Below, one piece after another: positions 18,194 through 26,717 of a stretch of DNA of 64,000 bases. The position numbers were made by a program, and so were the translations under genes. Within the stretch, counting starts at the first letter, position 1. Every line of letters begins with the position of its first letter. Source of the stretch: Shewanella pealeana ATCC 700345 (GTDB lineage: Bacteria; Pseudomonadota; Gammaproteobacteria; Enterobacterales; Shewanellaceae); contig NC_009901.1 of the NCBI RefSeq assembly GCF_000018285.1, positions 1,797,001 through 1,861,000 on the forward strand, read 5' to 3'. The notes beneath the pieces are model-generated. The model was not told the origin of the DNA. It worked only from the letters and a program-made list of their open reading frames with translations, and searched no databases.

Positions 18194-19029
18194 CGAGCTT
18201 AAATCGCGCTTGTAAGCTTCTGGGTATAACAAGACAAGCTATCTATCAAAGAGAACGAAGAGCGAATTGTAGAGCAATGGAGTTAGCCCCTGTAAGAGCG
18301 ATGATACTAGATATCCGTCGGTTTATGCCTCGGATTGGTGGCAAGAAACTCTACTTTTTACTTAAACCTAAGTTCATCGAGAAAGGGATTAAACTTGGGC
18401 GCGATAACTTCTTTAGTTACTTGAAAAGTGAAGGCTTGTTAGTCAAACCTAAGCGTAATTATACCAAGACGACTAACAGTAAACATTGGATGAAGAAACA
18501 TCCAAATTTACTGAAAGAGTTAGTGCCAACAGCACCTGAAGAGGTGTTTGTTAGTGATATAACATATGTGCAATCAGAGCAAGGCATACATTATCTATCA
18601 TTGGTAACTGACGCGTTCAGTCGTAAAATAATGGGATATGAATTAAGTAATGAAATGAAAGCTACAGACGTAGTCAAAGCGTTAGAAATGACGATAAGTA
18701 ATCGGCAGTATCAACATCGAGCAGTGCATCACTCAGACAGAGGGTTACAGTATTGCTCTGCCGTTTATCAGTTAGCGTTGCAAAGAAGTGACATCCGCGC
18801 ATCAATGACCGATGGATATGACTGCTACCAAAACGCACTAGCAGAACGTATAAATGGGATATTAAAGCAAGAGTTTCTATTATCTCCTTGCTGCAACCTT
18901 AATGAGTTAAAGCAACTCGTTGAGGAGTCAATTTTTATATACAATGAGCTGAGACCGCACTTAAGCTTGGGTATGAAAACACCTAATCAAGTGCATAAAA
19001 AAGACCAGCAGCAGAAGCTACTGGTCTAG
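18151..19029 (+). CDS. IS3-family transposase OrfB (DDE integrase domain)
   Basis: The catalytic half, read after the -1 slip at 18145-18151; the first internal start of the usual kind is at 18277. After an HTH-like linker (VTSLNRACKLLGITRQAIY) comes the rve domain with all three catalytic acids: D in FVSDITYVQ, D in HHSDRGLQY and E in NALAERINGILKQEF. No stop or frameshift damage, so the transposase looks functional. Confidence 0.92.
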   Translation, partial: VLSQGARSLQKQKVTSLNRACKLLGITRQAIYQRERRANCRAMELAPVRAMILDIRRFMPRIGGKKLYFLLKPKFIEKGIKLGRDNFFSYLKSEGLLVKPKRNYTKTTNSKHWMKKHPNLLKELVPTAPEEVFVSDITYVQSEQGIHYLSLVTDAFSRKIMGYELSNEMKATDVVKALEMTISNRQYQHRAVHHSDRGLQYCSAVYQLALQRSDIRASMTDGYDCYQNALAERINGILKQEFLLSPCCNLNELKQLVEESIFIYNELRPHLSLGMKTPNQVHKKDQQQKLLV

Positions 19030-19176
19030 TAAAAACCGTCAACCTATTTCAGGACGGGACACGACCCTAAACTCTCAAACATTGGATTCGGTAGAGTGGG
19101 ATAATCATTAATTATTCTTTTGCTGGATTAGATAAATTTTTAGGTAAGCAGTGATTTATAACTACGCTAACTTCTT

Positions 19177-19650
19177 ATACCAATCAGTATAAATATTTGG
19201 TCGCTCAGCGAGAGTTTATCGGCTCTGAGACAAGGTCATAAAATGATCCTCGGTAACAGCTTCTGCGTTACCCTCGATAATCGCTCCTGGATTATTCTAC
19301 CTTCGACCATCCTTGGTCTCGTGCCTCCTATATCTATATAGTCGTCCATTAATGACATTCAGTACATCAGACCTCCAAGGGGGGAGGAAATGGCTTATGT
19401 ATGTCGGGATCATACAAGACCATGTGGTTTGCAACGAGTGAAGAGCATAGTTGTTCTAGGGTTAAGCTCTCTTTTGTTCCTTAAGAGTCACAGCGTCAGA
19501 GTCGGTAAAACTCACCATTCTAGAGCTTTTTGGCTGCCTAATTCTGCATTGAACAACCTCACAAGGGAGCAACTATTCTTTCAGCTATTCGCCTTGAATT
19601 AGTTTGCTAAAAACGCTCTGAGTAGACCAACCTCTTATACTGATTGGTAT
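19177..19650 (+). repeat. MITE-like dispersed repeat, copy 3
   Basis: 474 bp, the longest copy, same orientation as copy 1, bounded by ATACCAATCAGTATAA and TTATACTGATTGGTAT. It carries an extra block (around 19275-19325) not in copy 1. An open frame inside (19390-19602) parallels the one in copy 1 but looks non-genic. With the IS element it pushes iscX away from the isc operon. Confidence 0.85.
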
Positions 19651-19741
19651 TATTCAATTGAGTGTTAACCAGTCATAGGTATTTCACCAACGAGTCGCTA
19701 TCGATGTTTTATACTCAATTAAAGCGGAAAGGAGAGCTAAT

Positions 19742-19939
19742 ATGAAACTTAAGTGGATTGATTCACTAGAAATTGCGCTGCAATTAATAGATAAGTATCC
19801 AGATATCGAGCCTGAAAAAATACGTTTCACCGATCTTAGTGAGTGGGTATTAGAACTAGAGTGTTTTGATGACGACCCAAATCATTGTAATGAAAGGGTG
19901 CTTGAGGCGATTCAAGCAAACTGGATTGCTGAAAAATAA
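19742..19939 (+). CDS. iscX: Fe-S assembly protein IscX, separated from its operon
   Basis: 65-residue acidic protein matching IscX/YfhJ (E. coli 66): KWIDSLEIALQLIDKYPD, RFTDLSEWVLELECFDDDP and CNERVLEAIQANWI. It binds IscS and iron and tunes sulfur transfer. Normally the last isc gene after fdx; here 2.06 kb of terminator, IS3 element and repeat intervene, so it needs its own promoter. AGGAGAG lies just upstream of the ATG. Confidence 0.93.
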   Translation: MKLKWIDSLEIALQLIDKYPDIEPEKIRFTDLSEWVLELECFDDDPNHCNERVLEAIQANWIAEK

Positions 19940-20120
19940 GTCTAACTATCTCGATGTGGTTAAAGTGTGAACTCTGTCTTATCTTGCTGGCTTAGTGAAC
20001 ATAAAACCGCCTTGTTTTGATCCGTATCAAGAGGCTCTAGACTGATTAACCTTAGTTTAGAGTCAAGTTTTATGGACTCTAAGCTCAAACACTCATTACA
20101 ACAAATAAAGGGAAGTACCT

Positions 20121-20285
20121 ATGCGTAAGTTACTATTAGCGATCTTGTTTTTACCCATGACAGTTATGGCGCATGAAGGCCATGGAGGCATTGGTTTATT
20201 CCATCACTTTGTCGATGTAGCGCCAGCAATTGCCTTGCTAGCAGTGATAGCCGCAGGCTTTATTTGGGTAAAAAAGCGTAAGTAG
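20121..20285 (+). CDS. Small secreted or membrane-anchored His-rich protein (54 residues)
   Basis: Too short for usual gene calling but convincing. The ATG follows AAGGGAAGT. The product has a signal peptide (MRKLLLAILFLPMTVMAHEG) cut near residue 18, a His/Gly segment HEGHGGIGLFHHF, a hydrophobic helix (~31-47) and a basic end KKRK. The predicted topology is a small periplasm-facing His cluster anchored in the inner membrane. Metal binding is plausible, function unknown. It lies between iscX and ndk. Confidence 0.7.
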   Translation: MRKLLLAILFLPMTVMAHEGHGGIGLFHHFVDVAPAIALLAVIAAGFIWVKKRK

Positions 20286-20440
20286 CATGCTTTGATGTGA
20301 TTGGCCTCTATTGCTATTCAATTGTTTAGCTAATGCTGTTTTATCTAATTAAATCGGTTGTGATTGGCGGGAAGTGTGACTTGGTCGAGGTTTTCTTGTT
20401 TGGCTACCGGACTTATCTCAACTAGTTTGCGGCTTAAGGG

Positions 20441-20469
20441 TAGGCAATGGGGCTTTAATTTCGTATAAT
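20441..20469 (+). promoter_or_regulatory. Candidate sigma-70 promoter of ndk
   Basis: A perfect -10 TATAAT at 20464-20469 with a weak -35 (TAGGCA) 17 bp upstream, 45 bp before the ndk ATG. Confidence 0.5.
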
Positions 20470-20513
20470 CCGCGCGAAAATTAAAACCCGTTTATATAAG
20501 AAGGAAGCTTTTC

Positions 20514-20945
20514 ATGGCTATCGAACGTACTTTTTCTATCATTAAGCCTGATGCAGTTGCAAAAAACCACATTGGCGCTATCTACAACCGTTTTGAAACG
20601 GCTGGCCTGAAAATCATCGCTTCTAAAATGATTCACCTAAGCAAAGAACAAGCTGAAGGTTTCTACGCTGAGCACAGCGAGCGTCCATTCTTTGGTGCAC
20701 TAGTTGCATTCATGACGTCTGGTCCAATCATGGTGCAAACTCTTGAAGGCGAAAACGCCGTTCTAGCTCACCGTGAAATCTTAGGTGCAACTAACCCTGC
20801 TGAAGCGGCTGAAGGTACTATCCGTGCTGATTTCGCAGAAAGCATCGATGAGAACGCTGCTCATGGTTCTGATTCTGTAGCATCTGCAGAGCGTGAAGTT
20901 GCTTACTTCTTCAGCGCTGAAGAGCTATGCCCACGCACTCGTTAA
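20514..20945 (+). CDS. ndk: Nucleoside diphosphate kinase
   Basis: 143 residues, full length. Balances NTP and dNTP pools by a phospho-histidine ping-pong mechanism. The catalytic His is in [21 protein letters not shown]; the N-terminal [17 protein letters not shown] is diagnostic. Single gene with its own promoter and terminator. AAGGAAG precedes the ATG. Confidence 0.98.
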   Translation: MAIERTFSIIKPDAVAKNHIGAIYNRFETAGLKIIASKMIHLSKEQAEGFYAEHSERPFFGALVAFMTSGPIMVQTLEGENAVLAHREILGATNPAEAAEGTIRADFAESIDENAAHGSDSVASAEREVAYFFSAEELCPRTR

Positions 20946-20954
20946 TTCGAACGC

Positions 20955-20988
20955 GTAAAAAAGGAGCCGAATGGCTCCTTTTTTTTGC
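20955..20988 (+). terminator. Terminator after ndk
   Basis: Stem AAAAGGAGCC / GGCTCCTTTT with a GAAT loop and a long T-run. Confidence 0.92.
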
Positions 20989-21054
20989 TTTAAATTCTGC
21001 AAACTCTCCTTAATCCAATCGTTATCATTAACACTTAATTGTCCTTATCACTAG

Positions 21055-21366
21055 CCGCTCACTCGTTGTAAGCTGCATGGTCTTGTATGTTCCAGAGAGG
21101 CATAAGATATTTTCTTCACTAACCTGTGGATATATGGCGAATCAAATGCTTAAGACTATGGCGGTCTGATAGTACGAATGTCATAAATGCATGAGTATAT
21201 GGCTTCAGGAGGTACGACACTAAGGGGGGCAAGGAGAGAATAATACAGAAGCTATTAGCGAGTGCAACACAGGAACAGTTACTGAGGACGCTAGAACCTA
21301 TGAGCAATTAATGGCCTTGCCTCATAAGCATGAAACACTCGCTGAGCGTTCAGATCTTAAATTAAG
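21055..21366 (-). repeat. Decayed copy of the MITE-like repeat
   Basis: No intact ends, but blocks match the inverse of copies 1 and 3 in the right order: TCACTCGTTG and GCATGGTCTTGTATGTTCC near 21058-21093, GGTCTGATAGTACGAATGTC near 21164-21183, GCTTCAGGAGGTACGA near 21203, CAGTTACTGAGGA near 21275 and CACTCGCTGAGCG near 21336. It is an old, strongly mutated copy in reverse orientation. The following 21367-21830 shows nothing else that I can identify. Confidence 0.65.
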
Positions 21367-21830
21367 CTAGGCCAAGCTGCTATTTGGTTAACAGGCCGCT
21401 CTCAATCTAGTGTCACGTTACTTTACTAACGCACTATAGATGAATCCTCCCAGTCGCATTGTTTAATCAATCGCGTTATTAGAGTTGTTGTCACTTAGTA
21501 AGTACTAATAAATATCTTCATTAAACACCTTTGTTTTAGTATTAAACGTCTAATTGAGTTTACCTTTAAGATTAATTGTTTGTATGAGGTGGAGGCGTAG
21601 ATGTTAATCGTTTTATACTCTTAAATACAAACCAACGATACATCTTGTTACTTGGTGTTAATATTGTGTGAACACCACTATTTAGGTCGTTAATCCCTTC
21701 TTAATCCTCCGGATAATAAGCTCGGCCTGCTTGGTTGCTAGCTTTTAAATTAACTTTGTCGTTGTCTTGTGTATTCGGAAAGCTTAATTACATACCGATT
21801 TCTATTTACGTATTTAATAAGGTGTTAACA

Positions 21831-21905
21831 ATGTTTCACTCGGGTGATACATTATTTGTTTTAAGTTTGTTAACTGTTGCTGCGCCTGTAGCTTGCTGTT
21901 TTTAA
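21831..21905 (+). CDS. Possible 24-residue leader-like peptide
   Basis: ATG preceded by AAGGTG at suitable distance; the peptide MFHSGDTLFVLSLLTVAAP continues with VACCF and stops. It is hydrophobic and lies 201 bp upstream of the TonB-receptor start in a long, otherwise empty region. Could be a leader peptide or chance; low confidence. Confidence 0.25.
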   Translation: MFHSGDTLFVLSLLTVAAPVACCF

Positions 21906-22106
21906 AGGGTGTTTCTGTTTGTTGACTTATTGGGTATCGCCGGACTTGTATCAAATAATCTCTTTTACGTTATTTTTATGTGATGACTGTTGACTTAAAA
22001 GTTAAATTTAAACAGTATTTATTACGAAGTGTTTAACTTCCTTTTAAAAATAATAACTAAATACAACTGTTCCGACGTTATAATATTGGAATATGAGGGG
22101 AAAAAT

Positions 22107-24791
22107 ATGAGCTCAGTAACCTTAACCGCAAAAGCAGTACGTCGTAGCTTTATAGCCGCTGCAGCGACAAGTGTTGCTTTATCTGGATTTGCATTTGCAG
22201 AAGAAGCTGCAGATGAAAAAGTAGAACGTATCGAAGTAACCGGTTCGCGTATTAAGCAAGTCGATATGGAAACTGTTTCTCCTGTTACAGTTATCAGTGC
22301 TGCTGATATCGCTATGACAGGTGAGAAAACAGTTGCAGATGTTTTAAACAACTCTGCAGTAAATAGCTTTGGTTCTTGGCGTGGCATGTCTGGCTACGGC
22401 TCAGGCGGTAGCGCAACAAGTAGTGTTAACCTGCGTGGTCTAGGTTCTTCTGCAACACTTGTTTTGCTAGACGGCCGTCGTATGCCGGGTACTAGCTCAA
22501 GTTCTGGAGCGGTAGCCGATACATCTCAGATCCCAATGGCGATTGTTGAACGTATTGAAATTCTACGTGATGGTGCATCGGCTGTTTATGGTTCTGATGC
22601 TGTTGCTGGTGTAATTAACATTATCACTAAGAAAGATTTCGATGGTGTTCAATTAGATTTTAGTACTGAGCAGCCAAGTATTGAAGGCGGTGATGCTAAC
22701 CGTTTCTCATTAGCGACGGGTTTTAACACCGACAAAGGTAACATCACTTTTACTTATGAGTATTATGATACTAAGAACGTGATGGACCGTGATGTTTGGG
22801 ACATGAATGACCCAACTTACAGCGATTATAGCTCTTTCAGCTCAGTACCTAACGGTTATTACAACACTGGCGAGAAGAATGATGATGGTAAAGACATCTA
22901 TGCATTCTATTCAAACTCAGATATGTGTGAGCAGACTGAAAACGTATCTAACGGTACCGATGGTGAGAATAACGGTCGTTGTTACTACAGCTATGGTGAA
23001 GTGACTAAGTTATTTGGTGATGTGACTCGTAACTCATTTATGACTAATTTTAGTTACGAAGTTGCAGAAGATATTCAGTTCCGTGGTCGTGGTTCTGCAT
23101 CATTTACTGAAACCCATACCCGTTATGCTGGTACGCCTGTATCGACAAACTACCCTGTGATGGACGCAGAAAACCAGTATAACCCTACTGGTGAAGATAT
23201 GACTATCTACATGCGCTCAGTACAGATTGGTGAGCGTGACACACTGACTGAAACAAATAACTTCGATATCTTAGGCGGACTCGTTGGATTCAGTGATGTT
23301 GCTAATGGTGTTGATTGGGAAGTAAACCTACAGCATTCAGCTTCTACCACTAATTCATTTAACTATAATCTTATCAATGACAATATCATCCAGAGTGAAA
23401 TTGACACAGGTGAGTACGACATCTTTAACACTCAAGGCTTAGCTTATGATGAGTGGGAACAGCAGATGGGAGCGCTATATGGCGCCGCTGCTCACACAGG
23501 TGTTTACCAGGGTAAATTTGAAAGTACACAAATTGACGCACTTGCTTCAACATTAATTTTCGAAAATGATGCAGTATCACTAGCTATGGTTGGTGGTGTT
23601 GAATATGAAATGATTAGCTTTGAGCAAACCAGTGATCCAGAGTCTGCTGCGGGTATAATCTCAGGTGGTTCAGGTGGTGATGATGTTGATGCAACACGTG
23701 ACCGTACAGCAGGTTATGTAGAATTCCAGATGGGGCTGCCTGCCAATGTTGAGCTTTCAGCAGCTGTTCGTTATGAACGTTATGAGCAAGAAGGTAACCT
23801 AACTGGTGCAACTGGTGAAGTGACTGAGTCATCTACATTTGATGCAGTAGTTCCTAAGTTTGGTTTGAGCTGGCGCCCAGTAGATTCACTATTACTACGT
23901 GCGAGCTACGGTGATTCATTCCGCGCACCAAACATGGGCGAGATGTTCTCTTCACAGTCACTAAGTTTCGAAAGCGGCTATGATCCAGTTTGGTGTGGTG
24001 CCAACGGCGACGATGCTGACGCAGATTACTGTTCACCAACCAACCAATATAAAACTTGGTACGGTGGTAACCCAGATCTAGAAGCTGAAGAAGGTAACTC
24101 GTTAACACTTGGTGGTGTGTGGAACGTAACTGATGAGTGGAACATTGAGCTTTCTTACTATTCAATCGTTTATGATAATAAGATTGAATCAGTCGGTATT
24201 GATGATCTTTTATATGATGAGCAGATCAATGGTGGTTCAGATAAGATTCATCGTGGAGCAGACGGTAAGATTGAGTACATTGAAGCGGGTGTAGAAAACA
24301 TCGCCTCAGTTGAAACATCAGGTCTAGATTTTGTGACAGCCTATAACCTAGAGACAGGTTTTGGTGACTTCAACTTCAAGCTAGATGTGTCACATGTAAT
24401 GGCATTCGATAAGCAAGCCGATGCAACATCAGAAATGGTTGAGTATGCAGGTACTCAGGATTACCCAGATTGGCGTGGTAACTTCGCTGCTAGTTGGTAC
24501 TTAAACGACTTCAGCGCTGCTTGGACAACTGTTTATATCGGTAGTCAGTCAGGTCAAGATCTTCGTGATGAAGGCTATGACTACATCGTTGACATACCTA
24601 GTTACATGAAGCACAACTTCCAGGTGGGTTACACCCATGATTGGAACGGCAGCATCACAGTTGGTGTGAACAATATCTTTGATGAAGAAGCGCCAAGCAT
24701 GTATGACTTCGCGGGTTACCGTGACACAAATACGGGTTTATATGATGTCTTAGGACGCACTTATTACCTAAGATTGAACCAGAAGTTCTAA
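22107..24791 (+). CDS. TonB-dependent outer-membrane receptor
   Basis: 894 residues from the ATG at 22107 (GAGGGG upstream); the frame is open further 5' but the signal peptide begins here (RRSFIAAAATSVALSGFAFAEE). After a VERIEVTGSRI TonB-box-like start come the plug (LRGLGSSATLVLLDGRRM, VERIEILRDGASAVYGSDAVAGVINIITK in pieces) and a 22-strand type barrel ending YYLRLNQKF with terminal Phe. It belongs to the large receptors typical of Shewanella and Alteromonas for peptides or saccharides. The substrate cannot be told; no metabolic genes adjoin it. Confidence 0.92.
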   Translation: MSSVTLTAKAVRRSFIAAAATSVALSGFAFAEEAADEKVERIEVTGSRIKQVDMETVSPVTVISAADIAMTGEKTVADVLNNSAVNSFGSWRGMSGYGSGGSATSSVNLRGLGSSATLVLLDGRRMPGTSSSSGAVADTSQIPMAIVERIEILRDGASAVYGSDAVAGVINIITKKDFDGVQLDFSTEQPSIEGGDANRFSLATGFNTDKGNITFTYEYYDTKNVMDRDVWDMNDPTYSDYSSFSSVPNGYYNTGEKNDDGKDIYAFYSNSDMCEQTENVSNGTDGENNGRCYYSYGEVTKLFGDVTRNSFMTNFSYEVAEDIQFRGRGSASFTETHTRYAGTPVSTNYPVMDAENQYNPTGEDMTIYMRSVQIGERDTLTETNNFDILGGLVGFSDVANGVDWEVNLQHSASTTNSFNYNLINDNIIQSEIDTGEYDIFNTQGLAYDEWEQQMGALYGAAAHTGVYQGKFESTQIDALASTLIFENDAVSLAMVGGVEYEMISFEQTSDPESAAGIISGGSGGDDVDATRDRTAGYVEFQMGLPANVELSAAVRYERYEQEGNLTGATGEVTESSTFDAVVPKFGLSWRPVDSLLLRASYGDSFRAPNMGEMFSSQSLSFESGYDPVWCGANGDDADADYCSPTNQYKTWYGGNPDLEAEEGNSLTLGGVWNVTDEWNIELSYYSIVYDNKIESVGIDDLLYDEQINGGSDKIHRGADGKIEYIEAGVENIASVETSGLDFVTAYNLETGFGDFNFKLDVSHVMAFDKQADATSEMVEYAGTQDYPDWRGNFAASWYLNDFSAAWTTVYIGSQSGQDLRDEGYDYIVDIPSYMKHNFQVGYTHDWNGSITVGVNNIFDEEAPSMYDFAGYRDTNTGLYDVLGRTYYLRLNQKF

Positions 24792-24828
24792 TCTTTTTGT
24801 AAATCAATAGATGAGTTAGCTAGATAGT

Positions 24829-24859
24829 AAAAAACCTCCGTCATGCGGAGGTTTTTTTA
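24829..24859 (+). terminator. Terminator after the TonB-dependent receptor
   Basis: Stem AAAACCTCCG / CGGAGGTTTT with a T-run. Confidence 0.9.
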
Positions 24860-24914
24860 TGGCTAAGTCAGCAACATTGGCTGCTGGCGAGCAACTAATG
24901 GCTAGCTATGGCTA

Positions 24915-25271
24915 TTAATGATTGAGTCTTAATTCTTGACGATGTTGACGGCGATATTGGCCACTGCAACTTGCACAGCGTTGCTCGAGCGGATCTTCGG
25001 CTAAGCGCTCTGCTTCTATTTCGTTTTCACAATCACTGCACACGCCGTATAAACCAATTTCAAGTTGACAGCGCGCCGCATCTAGGCTCATCAACTGAAT
25101 AAATAATGGATGCTCGCATAGGTGAACATCAGTCATGACTTGAATGAGCTCACAAAGAGAATAATTTTGCTGGTCCATTAGCTTGGCTTGCATTTCGGGG
25201 AGTGCACCAATCTTCGCTCTTAGTTCCGACTCTATAGCGGATAAGGTTTGTTTGATTTGGTTAGTACTCAC
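24915..25271 (-). CDS. TraR/DksA-type zinc-finger protein
   Basis: 118 residues with the DksA C4 zinc finger near the end (CSDCENEI ... CASCSGQYRR, about residues 79-103) and a coiled-coil-forming helical N-terminus. Shorter than DksA (151), and the DxxDxA tip is not evident. It is a DksA-related protein that may bind the RNA polymerase secondary channel. Function uncertain; its start lies 118 bp from the 3' end of dusC on the same strand. Confidence 0.82.
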   Translation of the reverse strand: MSTNQIKQTLSAIESELRAKIGALPEMQAKLMDQQNYSLCELIQVMTDVHLCEHPLFIQLMSLDAARCQLEIGLYGVCSDCENEIEAERLAEDPLEQRCASCSGQYRRQHRQELRLNH

Positions 25272-25389
25272 TAGATTGCCTGCAATTATTGACTTTACGG
25301 CTTGTTAGTCTAAACCTGCAGGCGTGATGCGTTATGACTAAGATCAATTCAGCGCTATATTTTGCCGATATAGCGCAATAAAATGCTAG

Positions 25390-26349
25390 TTATTTGGCTA
25401 AATTGTCTTGTGCACGTTGTAGCACGTCGATAATCTCTTCCGCCGTTTTAAACACTCTTAGCTCTCTAAATAGTTCATCAGCTTCGCTATATTGACGATT
25501 CAGATAACCGAACCACTGTTTGATCCGAGCCGGGTAATAAGTACTCTTTCTTCCCTCTAATTCGCGATTAGTATATTCAAGCATGAGATTGAGTGATTGT
25601 TCCCAAGTGTAAGTGTCATCGCCTTTAATGTGCGCGGCAAGGTTTGGCAGTGAAATGGCTCCGCGCCCGACCATGATATTGTCACACCCAGTTACGCTCA
25701 TACAGCGCTCGGCATCATCTCGATTCCAGATCTCGCCATTGGCAATGACGGGGATGGGTAACTTGGCATTGATGTCGGTGATATATTCCCAATAAGCAGG
25801 AGGCTTATAGCCATCGACCTTGCTGCGAGCATGGACTGCAAGTTCACTTGCGCCTGCTTCATAAATGGCAAGGGCGTTCTCCATATATAACGACTTATCG
25901 TTAAAGCCTAGACGTATCTTTGCCGTAACAGGCTGCTCGCTTGGCACTGCATCACGCATCGCTTTAACAACGTTATAGAGTTGCTCAGGGTATTGCAGCA
26001 TGACGGCGCCGCCATTGCTACGATTAACCATCTTTGCGGGGCAGCCAAAATTCACATCCACACCATTTGAGCCCAGTTCAATTGCCCTTACAGCGTTTTC
26101 TGCCATCCAGTCAGGATTTTGGCCCAGTAGCTGCACTCGAACAGGCGTGCCCGACAATGTTTGACCACCGGTCTGCAGCTCAGGGCAAAGGCGATGGAAC
26201 ACTTTTTCAGGCAGCAGTTGATCCACCACACGAACAAACTCGGTGACCATGAGATCATAAGGGTTGATGGCAGAGAGGATCTCTCGCATTAAATCATCTA
26301 CAACGCCTTCCATAGGCGCCAAAATTATTCGCACTGAACAGTCCAACAT
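25390..26349 (-). CDS. dusC: tRNA-dihydrouridine(16) synthase DusC
   Basis: 319 residues (E. coli 315). FMN enzyme reducing U16 in tRNA. Catalytic Cys in NFGCPAKMVNRSNGGA (near residue 100), FMN/tRNA-binding motifs LAPMEGV, HARSKVDGYKPPAYW and VIANGEIWN. The divergence from DusA/DusB at these sites supports the DusC call. Confidence 0.94.
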   Translation of the reverse strand: MLDCSVRIILAPMEGVVDDLMREILSAINPYDLMVTEFVRVVDQLLPEKVFHRLCPELQTGGQTLSGTPVRVQLLGQNPDWMAENAVRAIELGSNGVDVNFGCPAKMVNRSNGGAVMLQYPEQLYNVVKAMRDAVPSEQPVTAKIRLGFNDKSLYMENALAIYEAGASELAVHARSKVDGYKPPAYWEYITDINAKLPIPVIANGEIWNRDDAERCMSVTGCDNIMVGRGAISLPNLAAHIKGDDTYTWEQSLNLMLEYTNRELEGRKSTYYPARIKQWFGYLNRQYSEADELFRELRVFKTAEEIIDVLQRAQDNLAK

Positions 26350-26570
26350 ATCGGTATTTTAAAGGCGCTGCATTCTACCTCATCCTAAACAGCCGGCCAA
26401 ATAGACTTAATCATTTTATCTACAGCCCATCAATGACAACTTTATTGTGACGGTAAATGTTAATGGATTTATGCGTAATTGATTAATGTGAGTGAACGAC
26501 AATCGATGGCATTTCAGGAAGAAGTGCGTGTAAACATTCAAATATGCTCAGTTTGTATAAAGATGATTAT

Positions 26571-26599
26571 TTGACCTATCAGTTTTATTGGGTCATAAA
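26571..26599 (+). promoter_or_regulatory. Candidate promoter of hvfA
   Basis: TTGACC, 17-bp spacer, CATAAA. This would give a leader of ~110 bases before the hvfA ATG. By eye only; an ECF-type promoter nearer the gene is also possible. Confidence 0.35.
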
Positions 26600-26658
26600 T
26601 GTGATGAATGTAAGATTTGTGAAATTTATTTGTTTCTGAGCGGGTCTAATTTAGCAAG

Positions 26659-26678
26659 CCAACAAAATGCTTTGTTGG
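26659..26678 (+). promoter_or_regulatory. Palindrome upstream of hvfA
   Basis: CCAACAAA ATGC TTTGTTGG, perfect 8-bp arms, 39 bp before the hvfA start. Either an operator or a 5'-UTR hairpin. Confidence 0.45.
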
Positions 26679-26717
26679 TAACCGATACTGTATTGATTAT
26701 GTAAGAGGGAAGATATT

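Larger units (their letters stand above)
17754..19061 (+). mobile_element. IS3-family insertion sequence with intact ends
   Basis: A 1308-bp element. The left end TGTCTTGTCCTGAAAT and the inverse of the right end TGTCCCGTCCTGAAAT match at 14 of 16 positions. Flanks show a 3-bp target duplication CGA (17751-17753 and 19062-19064), within the IS3-family range. It carries orfA, orfB and an A_AAA_AAG frameshift site, all undamaged, so it may be active or recently inserted. It sits between fdx and iscX. Confidence 0.92.

Noticed and set aside
26490..26505. TGTGAGTGAACGACAA as a CRP site upstream of hvfA
   Set aside because: Only the left half fits the CRP consensus.
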